DNA of 64,000 nt from Candidatus Brachybacter algidus (GTDB lineage Bacteria; Bacteroidota; Bacteroidia; Chitinophagales; Saprospiraceae), in contig JADJSK010000001.1 in the NCBI GenBank assembly GCA_016711705.1, positions 1,240,001-1,304,000 on the forward strand, written 5' to 3'. How positions within the stretch are numbered: position 1 is the stretch's first letter; each line of letters opens with the position of its first letter. The notes beneath the pieces were generated by a model. The model was not told where the DNA came from. It saw only the letters and a program-made list of their open reading frames with translations, and made no database searches. This document shows positions 27,822 through 37,148 of the stretch, piece after piece. The position numbers and the translations under genes were made by a program.

Positions 27822-28194
27822 GGGGCTGACCGGAATTGACAGGAAAGTATGTTCGGTTTGTAAGCATGCAGGAGTATGATAGTTTCCTCCTTTAACAAAT
27901 GGCTATTAAACCATAATTGGCGATTCTAACTTCGCAATTGCAGCTTAATCTAGTAGATTAACAAGCATTCATGCAATTCACTTGATATCTGATACAAAGT
28001 GATGTCGCATGTCAACAAACATTCAGGTAAGGAAGATAATAGGTCTCGATGATCTTCCGAGATTCAGAGAATAAGGTTGATATTTGGTGTGTTTTTCCAC
28101 TTGTTTCAACTCGAAAATCTAATGAAAAAATAAGCATGTAGAAAGCTCTCAGGCGCTATCTCTGGACGAGGGTTCGAATCCCTCCAGCTCCACC
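27822..28194 (+). ncRNA. ssrA: tmRNA (transfer-messenger RNA)
   Basis: The 5' end GGGGCTGAC pairs with the 3' CAGCTCC (28185-28191) to form the alanine-tRNA-like acceptor stem, and the T-arm GGGTTCGAATCCC is at 28170-28182. CC of the CCA end is followed by a T-run. The tag frame starts at GGC 27919 and reads GDSNFAIAA then TAA (27919-27948), so the full tag after the tRNA-borne Ala is A-GDSNFAIAA. The RNA rescues stalled ribosomes with SmpB, which is not in the window. No group I intron or two-piece arrangement is present. Confidence 0.95.
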
Positions 28195-28201
28195 TTTTTT
28201 T
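28195..28201 (+). terminator. T-run ending the tmRNA gene
   Basis: A run of T follows directly after the tmRNA acceptor stem; the tRNA-like end acts as the hairpin. Confidence 0.4.
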
Positions 28202-28371
28202 CCTATTTTCTATTTTATAAAGTAAAAATTTCTGCCAATTTATCTCCTTAATATAAATTGCAATGGCAGATCATTACATTCTATCCAACTTCCTAAAATT
28301 GTGTTAAAATTCATGCCATTTAGCTAATTTATGCTAAATTACACCACATTAGCGGTGATTAACACTTTTAA

Positions 28372-29355
28372 ATGAATAGTTATTTGTACAAAGTCCTATC
28401 TAACATATTTATATGCTGTACACTTATTTTGATAACCAATCAAAATAGCTACGCACAACAACTTGCCCAAAAAGGTCTGTATATGCTAGACCCATATTCT
28501 TTCAATCCGGCCTATGGTGGTTTAAATAATGGATTAACATTGACTGGAGACTTCCGAAATCAATGGTCAAATCTTCAAGGTAAACCATTAGGTGGATACT
28601 TTACTGCTCACTCACCTTTGCTGAATCTAAATTCAGGAGTTGGTTTTAGTTTTTCTACAGAATCTATAGGTGCGAGTAATAACACTGAAGGTAGTTTCTC
28701 TTATAATTACATTTTACCAATAAGTCCAATTTTTCTTTCAATAGGAGGAGGTATAGGATTGTCAAGCAGACAGTTGGATGGATCAATTTTAAAAACGCCA
28801 GATGGTCAGTATGAAAATAATGTTAATCATAATGACCCAAATATTCCGATAGACAAAGTTTCAGCAAATAATGGTGTCATCAATCTAGGAATAGTCATTC
28901 GCACAGGGCTACTTGAGATTGGATTGTCATCATACCAAACAGTATCAACAGGCATTTCAAAAAATGAGAAGTATAATTATAAACCGGTAGACCACTATTT
29001 ACTTTATGCTTCATATTTCTATACCTTCAATGAAAACTGGAAAATAGTACCTAATGCATTGATAAAATATGAAAAATCGGCACTTCAATCTGACATCGAT
29101 ATTCATTTATACAATAAGAACATTTTCGGAGGCGTTGGAATAAGAGGCTATAATTCTAATTCTTTAGATGCAATAAAAGTGATGGTCGGAGGCAGAATTA
29201 CGGAAAGGATCCTTGTTGCATACAATTTTGAAAGTCCTATCAGCAAACTTAAATTATATAGTGGGAACACCCATGAATTGTTGTTACAATATAGGATTCA
29301 GGCAAATATTATACAACGCGAAAAAGAAAAATTGATATATCATCCAAGGATGTGA
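28372..29355 (+). CDS. PorP/SprF family T9SS membrane protein
   Basis: A signal peptide ending near NSYAQQ, then the family signature YMLDPYSFNPAYGGLNNG and LTGDFRNQWSNLQGKP, followed by outer-membrane beta-barrel strands to the end. PorP/SprF proteins sit in the outer membrane and work with the GldK-GldN ring; paralogues serve particular substrates. Position directly before gldK supports the core PorP role. Length is 327 residues. Confidence 0.9.
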   Translation: MNSYLYKVLSNIFICCTLILITNQNSYAQQLAQKGLYMLDPYSFNPAYGGLNNGLTLTGDFRNQWSNLQGKPLGGYFTAHSPLLNLNSGVGFSFSTESIGASNNTEGSFSYNYILPISPIFLSIGGGIGLSSRQLDGSILKTPDGQYENNVNHNDPNIPIDKVSANNGVINLGIVIRTGLLEIGLSSYQTVSTGISKNEKYNYKPVDHYLLYASYFYTFNENWKIVPNALIKYEKSALQSDIDIHLYNKNIFGGVGIRGYNSNSLDAIKVMVGGRITERILVAYNFESPISKLKLYSGNTHELLLQYRIQANIIQREKEKLIYHPRM

Positions 29356-29376
29356 TGAAAAATCAAAATATAATAA

Positions 29377-29384
29377 TACTTTTG
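29377..29384 (+). promoter_or_regulatory. Promoter -7 element upstream of gldK
   Basis: TACTTTTG matches TAnnTTTG just after the porP/sprF stop. If used, gldKLMN would have a leader of about 220 bases. Confidence 0.4.
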
Positions 29385-29611
29385 CGTCATACTTAACCGT
29401 TATATCGTATAAGTACAATGAAAATCAATTAGTTAGAAAAAATAATTTCACCCCAATACGCTGATATTCAGCAATTTAGATTACAAAAAGAATTAAAATC
29501 GTTAAAAATATTGTGTTTAAGAAACTTTGTTTTGGAAAAAATCAATAAACAAACTAATTTTACACCCTATTTAACAATATCCAAATTTTTAGGAAAATTA
29601 TTTTTTAGCAA

Positions 29612-30856
29612 ATGAGTAAGAACATTGTATTTTTATTTGGATTAGCTATCCTTTCGTCTTTTATCATTTCTTGCGGGAAAAGCAGCAAGATGGACGGTCA
29701 GTTAATTGGTGTGACAAAAAGACCTGATTGGAAGGGTGTAAACCCTTACGGTATGATCTATGTCAAAAGTGGTACCTTGACTATCGGTTCTGATGATCAA
29801 GATATTAGTAGTAATTATTTGTCAAGGCCTAAGAGCATCTCTATTCAGGGATTTTATATGGACGAAACAGAAATTACGAATAATGAATATCGTCAGTTCG
29901 TTAACTGGGTCAGAGATTCAATTGCTCATACTATCCTGGGTAACTTTGAAGAAGATGATGCAGGTAACAGCCATATTGACTGGACAGCAGAAGTTGACTA
30001 CACAGATAAAGGATTATCTGATATGTATTTCAGTGGTGATGACGTCATTAATGGGAAAAAAGAGTTTGATGTAGATAAACTAGTTTACAACTACGAATGG
30101 CTGGATTGGAAACAAGCTGCCGCTGATCGTGGTAAATCAACCAGAAAGACCTATATCAAAAAAGATAAAACCAAAATTTATCCAGACACAATGGTGTGGA
30201 TCAGAGATTTTGCATACTCATATAATGAGCCTATGACAAGAAATTATTTCTGGCACCCTGCATTTGATGATTATCCTGTAGTTGGTGTAAACTGGAAAGC
30301 AGCAAATGCTTTCTGTAGTTGGAGATCAAAAATATGGGATACCTATCGTCCTGAAGATGTTCATACTGAAGGATTCAGATTACCAACTGAATTTGAATGG
30401 GAATATGCAGCTCGTGGTGGACACGAAAATGCTCCTTATCCTTGGGGTGCATATGGTTTAAGAAACTCTAAAGGTTGTTTGCTTGCTAACTTCAAACCTA
30501 GAAGGGGTAACTATCCTGAAGATGGTGGTCAATGGACGGTTAAGGCTGATGCTTATTTCCCTAACGATTATGGTTTCTATTGTATGTCAGGTAATGTAGC
30601 TGAATGGACTTTGACTGCTTATGCTGAAAATGCTTATGCGTTTATTCATGACCTTAATCCGGATATCAGATATGATGCCAAAGATGAAGATCCTGAAGGA
30701 TTAAAAAGAAAAGTTATCAGAGGTGGATCGTGGAAAGACATAGGGTACTTCCTAAGAACTGGAACAAGACATTATGAATTCCAGGATTCAGCTAAATCTT
30801 ATGTAGGATTCAGATGTGTGCTAACGCATATGGGAAGATCAATAAACGACTTCTAA
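29612..30856 (+). CDS. gldK: T9SS/gliding lipoprotein GldK (PorK)
   Basis: A lipoprotein signal ends at LSSFIISCGK, with Cys as the lipid-bearing residue. The rest has the formylglycine-generating enzyme/sulfatase-modifying fold: MIYVKSGTLTIGS, FYMDETEITNNEYRQFV, RLPTEFEWEYAARGG, and VIRGGSWKD to GFRCVLTH. GldK forms the periplasmic ring with GldN under the outer membrane. Gene order gldK-L-M-N is intact. Confidence 0.93.
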   Translation: MSKNIVFLFGLAILSSFIISCGKSSKMDGQLIGVTKRPDWKGVNPYGMIYVKSGTLTIGSDDQDISSNYLSRPKSISIQGFYMDETEITNNEYRQFVNWVRDSIAHTILGNFEEDDAGNSHIDWTAEVDYTDKGLSDMYFSGDDVINGKKEFDVDKLVYNYEWLDWKQAAADRGKSTRKTYIKKDKTKIYPDTMVWIRDFAYSYNEPMTRNYFWHPAFDDYPVVGVNWKAANAFCSWRSKIWDTYRPEDVHTEGFRLPTEFEWEYAARGGHENAPYPWGAYGLRNSKGCLLANFKPRRGNYPEDGGQWTVKADAYFPNDYGFYCMSGNVAEWTLTAYAENAYAFIHDLNPDIRYDAKDEDPEGLKRKVIRGGSWKDIGYFLRTGTRHYEFQDSAKSYVGFRCVLTHMGRSINDF

Positions 30857-30970
30857 TTAAGATTATCTTATATTAAGTTTTAAAAAAGGGGTAAAATACT
30901 ATGCCTCTTAATATAATAATATTGTCAAAAAATTCATTAATAATTATTAACCTATTTAAACTAAAAAAAT

Positions 30971-31570
30971 ATGTCTTTGGTACATTCTAATGGTTTCAAG
31001 TATTTCAAAAATTTTATAATCGGTGTTGGAGCATCTGTCGTTTTGGTGGGAGCTTTAGGTAAAATTCAAAGTTACGAATGGGGTGGCTGGATGCTTACAG
31101 TTGGGTTAAGTGTAGAAGCATTTATATTTCTTTTCTTGGCTGTTATACCACCAGAAAGAGAATACTATTGGGATAAATTATATCCTGGATTAGGTGATTA
31201 TACTGCAAACGTTTCTGCCCTTACTGCAGGTCCTGCTGTAGGAGGTAAAGGTGTTTCAAGACCTTTAGATGGTGAAGTAGTTGAGAAAAATCTTAGTGGG
31301 ATGCTTTCTGAACTTCAAGTAATGTCTAAAAGCCTTAGTTCTCTAAAAGCGCTTCAAGAAGTTGATTTCTCTAAAACTCAGGAGCAGATCAAAGGGATGG
31401 GTAACTTTTATGAAAAAATGAATCAAGCTATCGCTAGTATGGCAGATTCAATTGAAGATACTAAACATTATAAAGAGCAAGTAATGGCATTGAACAAAAA
31501 CTTAGGTTCTCTCAATGCAGTTTATGGTAACGTTCTATCTGCAATGACCGGAGGTAACAAACAAGCTTAA
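30971..31570 (+). CDS. gldL: T9SS motor protein GldL
   Basis: Starts with two membrane helices (FIIGVGASVVLVGALGKI and MLTVGLSVEAFIFLFLAVI). The second holds a Glu within the membrane (VEAFIF), the residue type linked to proton flow in GldL. A cytoplasmic helical tail follows with repeated coiled-coil heptads. The length of 199 residues is near the usual size. GldL and GldM form the proton-driven motor of T9SS. Confidence 0.92.
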   Translation: MSLVHSNGFKYFKNFIIGVGASVVLVGALGKIQSYEWGGWMLTVGLSVEAFIFLFLAVIPPEREYYWDKLYPGLGDYTANVSALTAGPAVGGKGVSRPLDGEVVEKNLSGMLSELQVMSKSLSSLKALQEVDFSKTQEQIKGMGNFYEKMNQAIASMADSIEDTKHYKEQVMALNKNLGSLNAVYGNVLSAMTGGNKQA

Positions 31571-31626
31571 GTGATAATTTCACAGTAAATAAACATTATT
31601 CTAAATTATCATTAAAAAAGTAAAAA

Positions 31627-33174
31627 ATGTCAATACCTAAGGAACCGAGGCAATTAATGATTAACATCATGTACATCGTACTTACAGCGATGTTAGCCCT
31701 TAACGTTTCGGCTGAAATATTTAACGCATTTAAAGTTGTAAATGCGGGTTTGGTTAAATCTAATGATGCATTAGATAAATCAAATGAACAATTACCAAAG
31801 CAAATTGATGAATTCTCCAAAAAGAAAGCTGAATTTGCTAAGTATGCCCAAAGAACAGGCCCTGCTAAAGCAGCTACTGATGAATATACTGCTTATATCG
31901 ACGGTCTTATTAAAGAGATGGTGGATGCTACAGGTGGATATGTTCAGGATGAACATTCACTAGATTCTAAGGATTTAAGATTGAAAGGTTATAAAGATAA
32001 GGATGTAACAACCCGTATCCTTGTCAACGAAAAGAAAGGTGATGAAATTGAAAAGAAATTAGCTGTACTTAAAACTAAACTATCGGAACTTTTCAATCCG
32101 GAAGATAAAGCTGCTAATGAGCCTAAGTTGGCTCTAGATATCGATCCTACATGGAAACAAAGTAAAACACACAAGACTTGGTCTGCTTACAATTTCAGCC
32201 ACATGCCGCTTGCTGCTGTCTTACCAATATTGAATAAACTTAAAAACGATGCCAAGTCTTCTGAAGCAACTGTTTTAAACTATTTAATGAATAAAATTGG
32301 AGCTACTACAGAAGTAGTATTTGATAAGTTTGAGGTTGTTTCTGCTTCTAAGAAAAGTTATGTTGTACTTGGTGAGAAATTTGAAACTGATATCTTTTTA
32401 TCTTCTTCTTCTTCTAACATAAAGGGGATGAGTGTAAGTGTAAATGGTGCTTCAGTTCCAAATGTAGATGGTGTAGCTAAATATACTGCCGCTGCTAATG
32501 CGCCGGGTATCAAAAAATATACTGCAAGGGTATCCTTAGTAAATCCTGTAACTCAGAAAACAGAATCATATGAAAATGATTTTGAATATGAAGTTGGACA
32601 AAGATCTGCTACTGTTTCAGCTGATAAAATGAATGTATTCTATGTAGGAGTAGATAATCCTATTTCTGTTGCTGCAGCAGGAGTTTCATCAAATGAATTA
32701 AAAGTATCAGTTACTAATGGAACTGCTAAAAACACAGGAAAGGGTCAATATGACATTAGAGTTTCTACTCCAGGTCAAACTGCAACTGTGACTTTATCAG
32801 GTGGTGGTCTTACAGCCAGTTCATTCCCTTTTAGAATCAAGAGAATACCTAGTCCTATTGCTTATGTCGCCAACCAAATGGGAGGTGCTGTAGGAAATGG
32901 AACTTTTGGTGCACAAAGAGGTATCGAACCTAGGTTAGATGGTTTTGAATTTGATGCAAAATGTGTTATTCAAGGCTTTGTATTAAAATATGTCGCTAGA
33001 AGGCAAGATCCAATCGTTATTACTAACCCAGGAGGAACTTTCGGTGGTCAAGCTAAAGATTTAATTTCTAAAGCTAAACCAGGTGATCTATATATATTTG
33101 ACAACGTTAAAGCTAAGTGTCCTGGAGATAATGCAGGTCGAAATATTAACTCTCTATCTTTTAATATAAGATAA
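31627..33174 (+). CDS. gldM: T9SS motor protein GldM
   Basis: One N-terminal membrane helix (MINIMYIVLTAMLALNVSAEIFNAF), then a long periplasmic region: a helical D1 domain and Ig-like D2-D4 domains (from about residue 220), ending SLSFNIR. Start context IPKEPRQLMINIMYIVL is the family signature. GldM spans the periplasm and transmits GldL motor movement to the GldKN ring. Length 515 residues. Confidence 0.93.
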   Translation: MSIPKEPRQLMINIMYIVLTAMLALNVSAEIFNAFKVVNAGLVKSNDALDKSNEQLPKQIDEFSKKKAEFAKYAQRTGPAKAATDEYTAYIDGLIKEMVDATGGYVQDEHSLDSKDLRLKGYKDKDVTTRILVNEKKGDEIEKKLAVLKTKLSELFNPEDKAANEPKLALDIDPTWKQSKTHKTWSAYNFSHMPLAAVLPILNKLKNDAKSSEATVLNYLMNKIGATTEVVFDKFEVVSASKKSYVVLGEKFETDIFLSSSSSNIKGMSVSVNGASVPNVDGVAKYTAAANAPGIKKYTARVSLVNPVTQKTESYENDFEYEVGQRSATVSADKMNVFYVGVDNPISVAAAGVSSNELKVSVTNGTAKNTGKGQYDIRVSTPGQTATVTLSGGGLTASSFPFRIKRIPSPIAYVANQMGGAVGNGTFGAQRGIEPRLDGFEFDAKCVIQGFVLKYVARRQDPIVITNPGGTFGGQAKDLISKAKPGDLYIFDNVKAKCPGDNAGRNINSLSFNIR

Positions 33175-33202
33175 GTCATTTTTTTTAAATATCATATTGA
33201 CG

Positions 33203-34258
33203 ATGAAATCATTATTTAGTTTTTTAATATTAGTTTCTCTTTTTAGTTTCAGCATAATTAACAATGCTGATGCTCAAAAGAAAAAGGCAAAAAAAGCCGA
33301 TAGCGAATATGTTCCGGACGATTATGTACCGGATGACTATGTGCCGGATGATTATAAGCCAGTTCCTGAAGCTAATCCAAAAAAAGGTGCTAAAACAACA
33401 ACTAAAACTACTGCTAAAGCTGTAACTACTCCTCCAAAGAGTACAGGACCAGCTCCTGTAGTTATAGCAGCTGCTGATACTGTCAGAAAACCTGATGCTG
33501 ATGCTCCATTGGATGATATCATTCAAAGAGATCTTATTAAGCAGAAGTTAGTTCTTGCCTACGAGCCTCTTCATGAAAGGGATATTTTCTGGGAAAGAAG
33601 GATCTGGAGAGTTATCGATTGTAGAGAGAAAATGAATCTACCATTTAAGTACCCTTCTCAAGAATTATTTACTATTCTTAAGACTGGTATTGAGAATGGA
33701 GATATCAAATGTTATACAACTGATGAATTTCAGTTTAAACAGACTACAGAAGATATCAATCAACAAATTTCTAAACAAGATACTGCTGAAGTATATGATC
33801 CGGAAACTGGACAGTATGTTAGTGAAGTAACAAGAGATGATATTGATGTTCAAAGTATCAATCAGTATCGCATCAAGGAAGTTTGGTACTTCGATTCTGA
33901 ATCCTCTGTAATGAAGGTGAGAATTTTAGGTATTGCTCCAATGTTTGTAGAAGTAGATCCATCAACTGGGTTGGAAATACCTCCAAGACCCTTATTCTGG
34001 ATATATTATCCTGATTGTAGAAAATATCTTTCTGCGCACAAGGTATTTAATGAAAATAACGTAGCAAGTCCAATATCTTGGGATGATCTATTTGAGATGA
34101 GACATTTTTCAAGTTTCATTACTAAGAGATCTAATGTAAATGACAACCGTTTGGTTGATTATGATCAACTTAAAGATAATGGTGTAGATATGTTGCTTGA
34201 ATCAAATAAGATCAAAGAAGACATATTCAATTTTGAACATGATCTTTGGTCATATTAA
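33203..34258 (+). CDS. gldN: T9SS ring protein GldN (PorN)
   Basis: From the ATG at 33203 there is a signal peptide (MKSLFSFLILVSLFSFSI, cut near ADAQ); a TTG six bases upstream is less likely. Three copies of YVPDD and a Thr/Lys/Pro-rich linker follow, then the conserved GldN domain with DIFWERRIWRVIDCREKMN, RIKEVWYFD and NDNRLVDYDQLK. GldN binds GldK in the periplasmic ring. A strong terminator closes the operon. Confidence 0.92.
   Translation: MKSLFSFLILVSLFSFSIINNADAQKKKAKKADSEYVPDDYVPDDYVPDDYKPVPEANPKKGAKTTTKTTAKAVTTPPKSTGPAPVVIAAADTVRKPDADAPLDDIIQRDLIKQKLVLAYEPLHERDIFWERRIWRVIDCREKMNLPFKYPSQELFTILKTGIENGDIKCYTTDEFQFKQTTEDINQQISKQDTAEVYDPETGQYVSEVTRDDIDVQSINQYRIKEVWYFDSESSVMKVRILGIAPMFVEVDPSTGLEIPPRPLFWIYYPDCRKYLSAHKVFNENNVASPISWDDLFEMRHFSSFITKRSNVNDNRLVDYDQLKDNGVDMLLESNKIKEDIFNFEHDLWSY
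33308..33355 (+). repeat. Three 15-bp repeats in gldN encoding YVPDD
   Basis: Units lie at 33308-33322, 33323-33337 and 33338-33352, followed by one more TAT. They differ only at synonymous third positions, so the peptide is conserved while the DNA has drifted. Confidence 0.85.
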
Positions 34259-34274
34259 TAGGATTTAACATCTT

Positions 34275-34312
34275 AAAAAGAGCTTGTAAGTATTTTACAA
34301 GCTCTTTTTTTT
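34275..34312 (+). terminator. Terminator of the gld operon
   Basis: Fifteen-base stem AAAAAGAGCTTGTAA (34275-34289) with TTACAAGCTCTTTTT (34295-34309), then more T. Confidence 0.9.
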
Positions 34313-34751
34313 ATAATAACCTTCTTGTATACTTCTCAAGAAGGCTATTGTAGTTGACTCTCGAGATTCGTATTACTGAAAACCTTTGTCAAATGTCTAT
34401 CTTGGGATGGATTAAACAGTAAATCGTTGCTAGAGTAAACGTTCTTAACATTTCATTACAATCTTTTTTATATATTAAATATTTATATAATATGGTAGTG
34501 GTAGTGGTAGTTTCAAGCTATATTAAAAGATTAAAACTAATAATATTTGGTTTTTAAAGAACAAATACCAATAATATATTAGTTTTATACGGCTTCATAT
34601 TATATATTTGTGCAACAATTATTACCAATCCAATGAGCATCAGCTTATTTTCAGAGATTGAACAAAATTATTTTTATTTCAAATCCTCAAGGCTACTTCT
34701 GAAATAGTCGACAAGAAACCTTATTTATTTAATCTAAAGACTGCGAATAGA
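34313..34751. other. Intergenic region with an inverted repeat and a likely long leader
   Basis: No gene seen. An inverted repeat, CCTTCTTG with CAAGAAGG, lies at about 34320-34347. A promoter for the next gene is at 34603-34610, leaving a leader of about 140 bases. Confidence 0.5.
34603..34610 (+). promoter_or_regulatory. Promoter -7 element for the NlpC/P60 gene
   Basis: TATATTTG, a match to TAnnTTTG, about 140 bases before the ATG at 34752. Confidence 0.45.
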
Positions 34752-35282
34752 ATGAAATCTATCCTGCTTAAGTCAATAGTTGTTTTATTTTTAATAGCAT
34801 CGTTCCCTTCACTATCTGAAGCGCGAAACTATTCGCAACAATCGACCATACCACCATTCCTTTTGAATACGTTGAGTATCATGTTTAATATGTCCGCCAA
34901 AGTAAAACTTCGCGCAAACATTATAGACTATGCTTCTAAATATATCGGAACTCCATACAGATCAGGCGGCGTGAAACCCGGAGGTTTTGACTGTTCAGGT
35001 TTTGTAAGATATGTTTATGCAGAATATGGATTTAATCTCGAACACAGCTCTAGAGGTCTTTCTTCCAAAGGAGAATCAGTAAAGAGAGAAGACGCAAAAC
35101 CAGGTGATCTTGTATTTTTTGCCGCAGGTGGCAGAGTGCATCATGTAGGCATCGTATATTCTAATTACAATAGCGATCTTAAGATAATTCACAGCTGCAA
35201 TAGTAAAGGCGTATCTATTGATTCTGTTAACTCTTCATCATATTGGTCCAGCAGATTATATTCTATCAGAAGAGTACTCTAA
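34752..35282 (+). CDS. NlpC/P60 peptidoglycan endopeptidase
   Basis: After a signal peptide (MKSILLKSIVVLFLIASF) the NlpC/P60 domain shows IDYASKYIGTPYRSGG, the catalytic Cys in GFDCSGFVRYVY, GDLVFFAAGGRVHHVGIVY with the catalytic His, and a later IIHSCNSKGV. Such enzymes cut D-Glu to diaminopimelate bonds in peptidoglycan. Only one domain is present in the 176 residues, with no SH3 or LysM part. Own promoter and terminator suggest a single-gene unit. Confidence 0.9.
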   Translation: MKSILLKSIVVLFLIASFPSLSEARNYSQQSTIPPFLLNTLSIMFNMSAKVKLRANIIDYASKYIGTPYRSGGVKPGGFDCSGFVRYVYAEYGFNLEHSSRGLSSKGESVKREDAKPGDLVFFAAGGRVHHVGIVYSNYNSDLKIIHSCNSKGVSIDSVNSSSYWSSRLYSIRRVL

Positions 35283-35303
35283 GTACTAATATAAAGATTT
35301 ACT

Positions 35304-35337
35304 AAAAGCCTTTTGAATTGATTTTCAAAAGGCTTTT
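35304..35337 (+). terminator. Terminator after the NlpC/P60 gene
   Basis: Fourteen-base stem AAAAGCCTTTTGAA (35304-35317) with TTCAAAAGGCTTTT (35324-35337), then T. Confidence 0.88.
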
Positions 35338-35339
35338 TT

Positions 35340-35717
35340 ATTTGTTTGCATTTTCATCAATATGTAATACTGGAATTACTGACCACAATATATTTAATAG
35401 CAAAACATTGTTGATCAAGAAAATACAAATAATATAAAATATAAATAACAATAACTCCCCCTTGGCCCTCTCTTGCAGAAGGGGATATTGTGCTAAACGA
35501 CTTTTTATATCATAAATATCATCGGTATATGCGTTCAACGTTGTTTAAGTTATCTTTTTGATTTTGGAAGCAAAGCATTACTTAGACTTCTAACTTCTGA
35601 ATTCTGACCACTGACCACTGACTTCTGACTTCTGACTTCTAAATTATTGAAAGGAAAAATTTATTTGCCTCAAAACTTTAGTTTATTTATATTAGTGGCA
35701 CAAAATAAAATACTAAG
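35340..35717. other. Intergenic region with repeat-like sequences
   Basis: No supported gene. It holds an imperfect inverted repeat, CCCCTT (35458-35463) with AAGGGG (35479-35484), and the TTCTGAC repeat run at 35585-35642. A 66-codon frame on the minus strand reads mainly through these. Confidence 0.5.
35585..35642. repeat. TTCTGACTTCTAA-type repeat run
   Basis: Imperfect tandem of GACTTCT, TTCTGA and CTGACCA words, ending GACTTCTGACTTCTAAA. It shares CTTCTGACTTCTAA with the element at 1171-1196. Confidence 0.6.
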
Positions 35718-37112
35718 ATGATAAATATTAAATTTGGTACCGATGGTTGGCGTGCAATTATTGCTGACGAATATACAGTTGACAATGTAAGGAGAGTCAC
35801 AGCTGGAACTGCATTATGGATGAATCAGAAAAACTACAAAACAGTAGTCGTCGGTCATGATTGCAGATTCGGTGGAGAAATGTTTTTAAAAGCAACCACG
35901 GAAGTATTCTGCCAACATGGCATCAAAGTATATTACGCAAAGGATTTTGTTTCCACTCCAATGATTTCTCTTGGTGTGGTTAAACTAAAAGCGGATCTCG
36001 GAATTGTCATAACCGCCAGTCATAATCCACCATCTTATAATGGCTATAAACTTAAATCAAATTTTGGCGGACCGTCCTCCCCTCAAGATATCACTGAAGT
36101 TGAAAATTTAATTCCTGAAACTTGGGACACTAAATGTACTCCATTCGACGAACTTGTAAAAAATGGAAATGCAAGTCTTGTTGAGTTGGAAAACATGTAT
36201 GTAGAGCATGCAGAAGCAGGATTTGATCTTGATCTTATACGAAATAGTGGATTAAAAGTAGCCTACGATGCAATGTATGGCGCTGGCCAAAGAGCGATGC
36301 TGAGACTTTTACCAGATGTTATCGCTTTACACTGTGACAATAATCCTTCATTTATGGGTCAGGCTCCTGAGCCCATCATGAAAAATCTTACTGAACTATC
36401 CACACTCATTAAGAATGATCCAAGCATTTCACTTGGTATTGCAAATGATGGAGACGCTGATAGAATCGGTATGTTTGATGGTAATGGATTATTTGTAGAT
36501 TCTCACCACATTCTTCTTTTGTTATTAATGTATATGTATAAATACAAAAAACTATCCGGAGAGGTCGTTGTAACGTTTTCTGTAACTGACAAAATGAGAG
36601 AGCTGGCTAATAAATATGGTTTGCCTTGCGAAATTACAAAGATAGGCTTCAAGTATATTGCTGAGATCATGACTCAAAGAGACGTCCTGGTAGGAGGCGA
36701 AGAAAGCGGTGGACTTGCAGTCAAAGGCCATATTCCTGAGCGTGATGGCATATGGATCGGCTTAATGATCCTTGAATTTATGGCTGCTACTAAAAAGAGC
36801 CTCGAGGAACTTATTCAGGATTTATATGATGAAATCGGTACTTTCTGGTTTGATAGAGATGATCTTCATATAACTGAAGAGCAAAAACAAAATGTAATAA
36901 AAGCTTGTAAAGATGGATCTTATAGCCAATTTGGTAACGACAAAGTGATTTCAACTGAAACACTTGATGGTTTTAAATTTATCTATGGGGACGAAAGATG
37001 GATCATGATCCGCCCTTCAGGCACAGAACCAGTTCTTAGAGTTTATGCTCAAGGTAAGAATGCAGCAGATACAAGAGTAATGCTTGACGCAGCAAAAGCT
37101 ACAATTCTTTAG
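35718..37112 (+). CDS. Phosphoglucomutase/phosphomannomutase family protein
   Basis: A four-domain alpha-D-phosphohexomutase of 464 residues. The phosphoserine loop reads TASHNPPSYNGYK, the metal loop DGDADRIGMFDGNG, the sugar-binding loop GGEESGG, and the phosphate-binding loop RPSGTEPVLRVYAQG. It moves phosphate between C1 and C6 of hexose phosphates; whether glucose, mannose or glucosamine is preferred cannot be told. Confidence 0.92.
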   Translation: MINIKFGTDGWRAIIADEYTVDNVRRVTAGTALWMNQKNYKTVVVGHDCRFGGEMFLKATTEVFCQHGIKVYYAKDFVSTPMISLGVVKLKADLGIVITASHNPPSYNGYKLKSNFGGPSSPQDITEVENLIPETWDTKCTPFDELVKNGNASLVELENMYVEHAEAGFDLDLIRNSGLKVAYDAMYGAGQRAMLRLLPDVIALHCDNNPSFMGQAPEPIMKNLTELSTLIKNDPSISLGIANDGDADRIGMFDGNGLFVDSHHILLLLLMYMYKYKKLSGEVVVTFSVTDKMRELANKYGLPCEITKIGFKYIAEIMTQRDVLVGGEESGGLAVKGHIPERDGIWIGLMILEFMAATKKSLEELIQDLYDEIGTFWFDRDDLHITEEQKQNVIKACKDGSYSQFGNDKVISTETLDGFKFIYGDERWIMIRPSGTEPVLRVYAQGKNAADTRVMLDAAKATIL

Positions 37113-37148
37113 TTTTTATCATTAAGTTTTAAAGTATAATTCAATTCT

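Noticed and set aside
28141..28194. Separate tRNA gene
   Set aside because: The T-arm and acceptor end belong to the tmRNA; there is no anticodon arm.
35338..35538. 66-codon membrane protein on the minus strand
   Set aside because: It begins in the terminator region and reads through an inverted repeat; the composition is just that of AT-rich DNA.
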